Source of the DNA: Patescibacteria group bacterium
Lineage (GTDB): Bacteria; Patescibacteriota; Patescibacteriia; UBA9934
Length of the DNA stretch: 6,883 bases
Assembly: GCA_018896835.1 (NCBI GenBank)
Contig: JAHILS010000065.1
Location: 1-6,883, forward strand
Reading direction: 5' to 3'
Within the stretch, counting starts at the first letter, position 1. Every line of letters begins with the position of its first letter. The notes beneath the pieces are model-generated. The model was not told the origin of the DNA and did no database searches. It worked only from the letters and a program-made list of their open reading frames with translations. Position numbers and translations under genes: made by a program. Below, piece by piece: positions 5,356-6,883 of this stretch.

Positions 5356-6883
<1,528 letters not shown>

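Overview
The window reads as a chromosomal piece of a small-genome bacterium, most plausibly a member of the Candidate Phyla Radiation (Patescibacteria). That placement is an inference. It rests on a lone 23S rRNA gene with its own promoter and no 16S gene or spacer tRNAs upstream, mRNAs that look leaderless, many short single-gene transcription units, and hairpin-rich repeats between genes. Stop codons TAA, TAG and TGA all end recognisable proteins, so the standard genetic code fits. A 23S phylogeny would settle the lineage.

Layout from left to right. Positions 1-1215 (minus strand) hold most of a DUF4173-type multi-pass membrane protein whose C-terminus lies beyond the left edge. A tRNA-Leu(UAG) follows at 1395-1479 (plus), with its own promoter and hairpin terminator. 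A small RBBP9/YdeN-like alpha/beta hydrolase lies at 1719-2312, then a repeat-like hairpin and a terminator. A YdcF/ElyC-like (DUF218) gene at 2558-3094 differs from its neighbours in base composition and has a long 5' leader and a strong Shine-Dalgarno site. A four-hairpin palindromic element lies at about 3144-3292 and abuts an APH-fold kinase at 3302-4321, which resembles N-acetylhexosamine kinases. Another inverted-repeat-rich spacer occupies about 4345-4466. rlmH lies on the minus strand at 4507-4929, transcribed divergently from the 23S rRNA gene. The 23S gene starts near 5356 and runs off the right edge, giving only its 5' half.

The genes do not form one pathway or operon. Most have their own promoter-like and terminator-like signals. 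The one functional link is rlmH beside 23S rRNA: the enzyme methylates 23S rRNA, and the two genes share a compact divergent promoter region. I found no CRISPR array, transposase, toxin-antitoxin pair, defence island or convincing new multigene system. The most useful observations are the unlinked 23S gene, the leaderless promoter spacing, a possible translational attenuator before the DUF218 gene, and unusual stretches inside the 23S gene.
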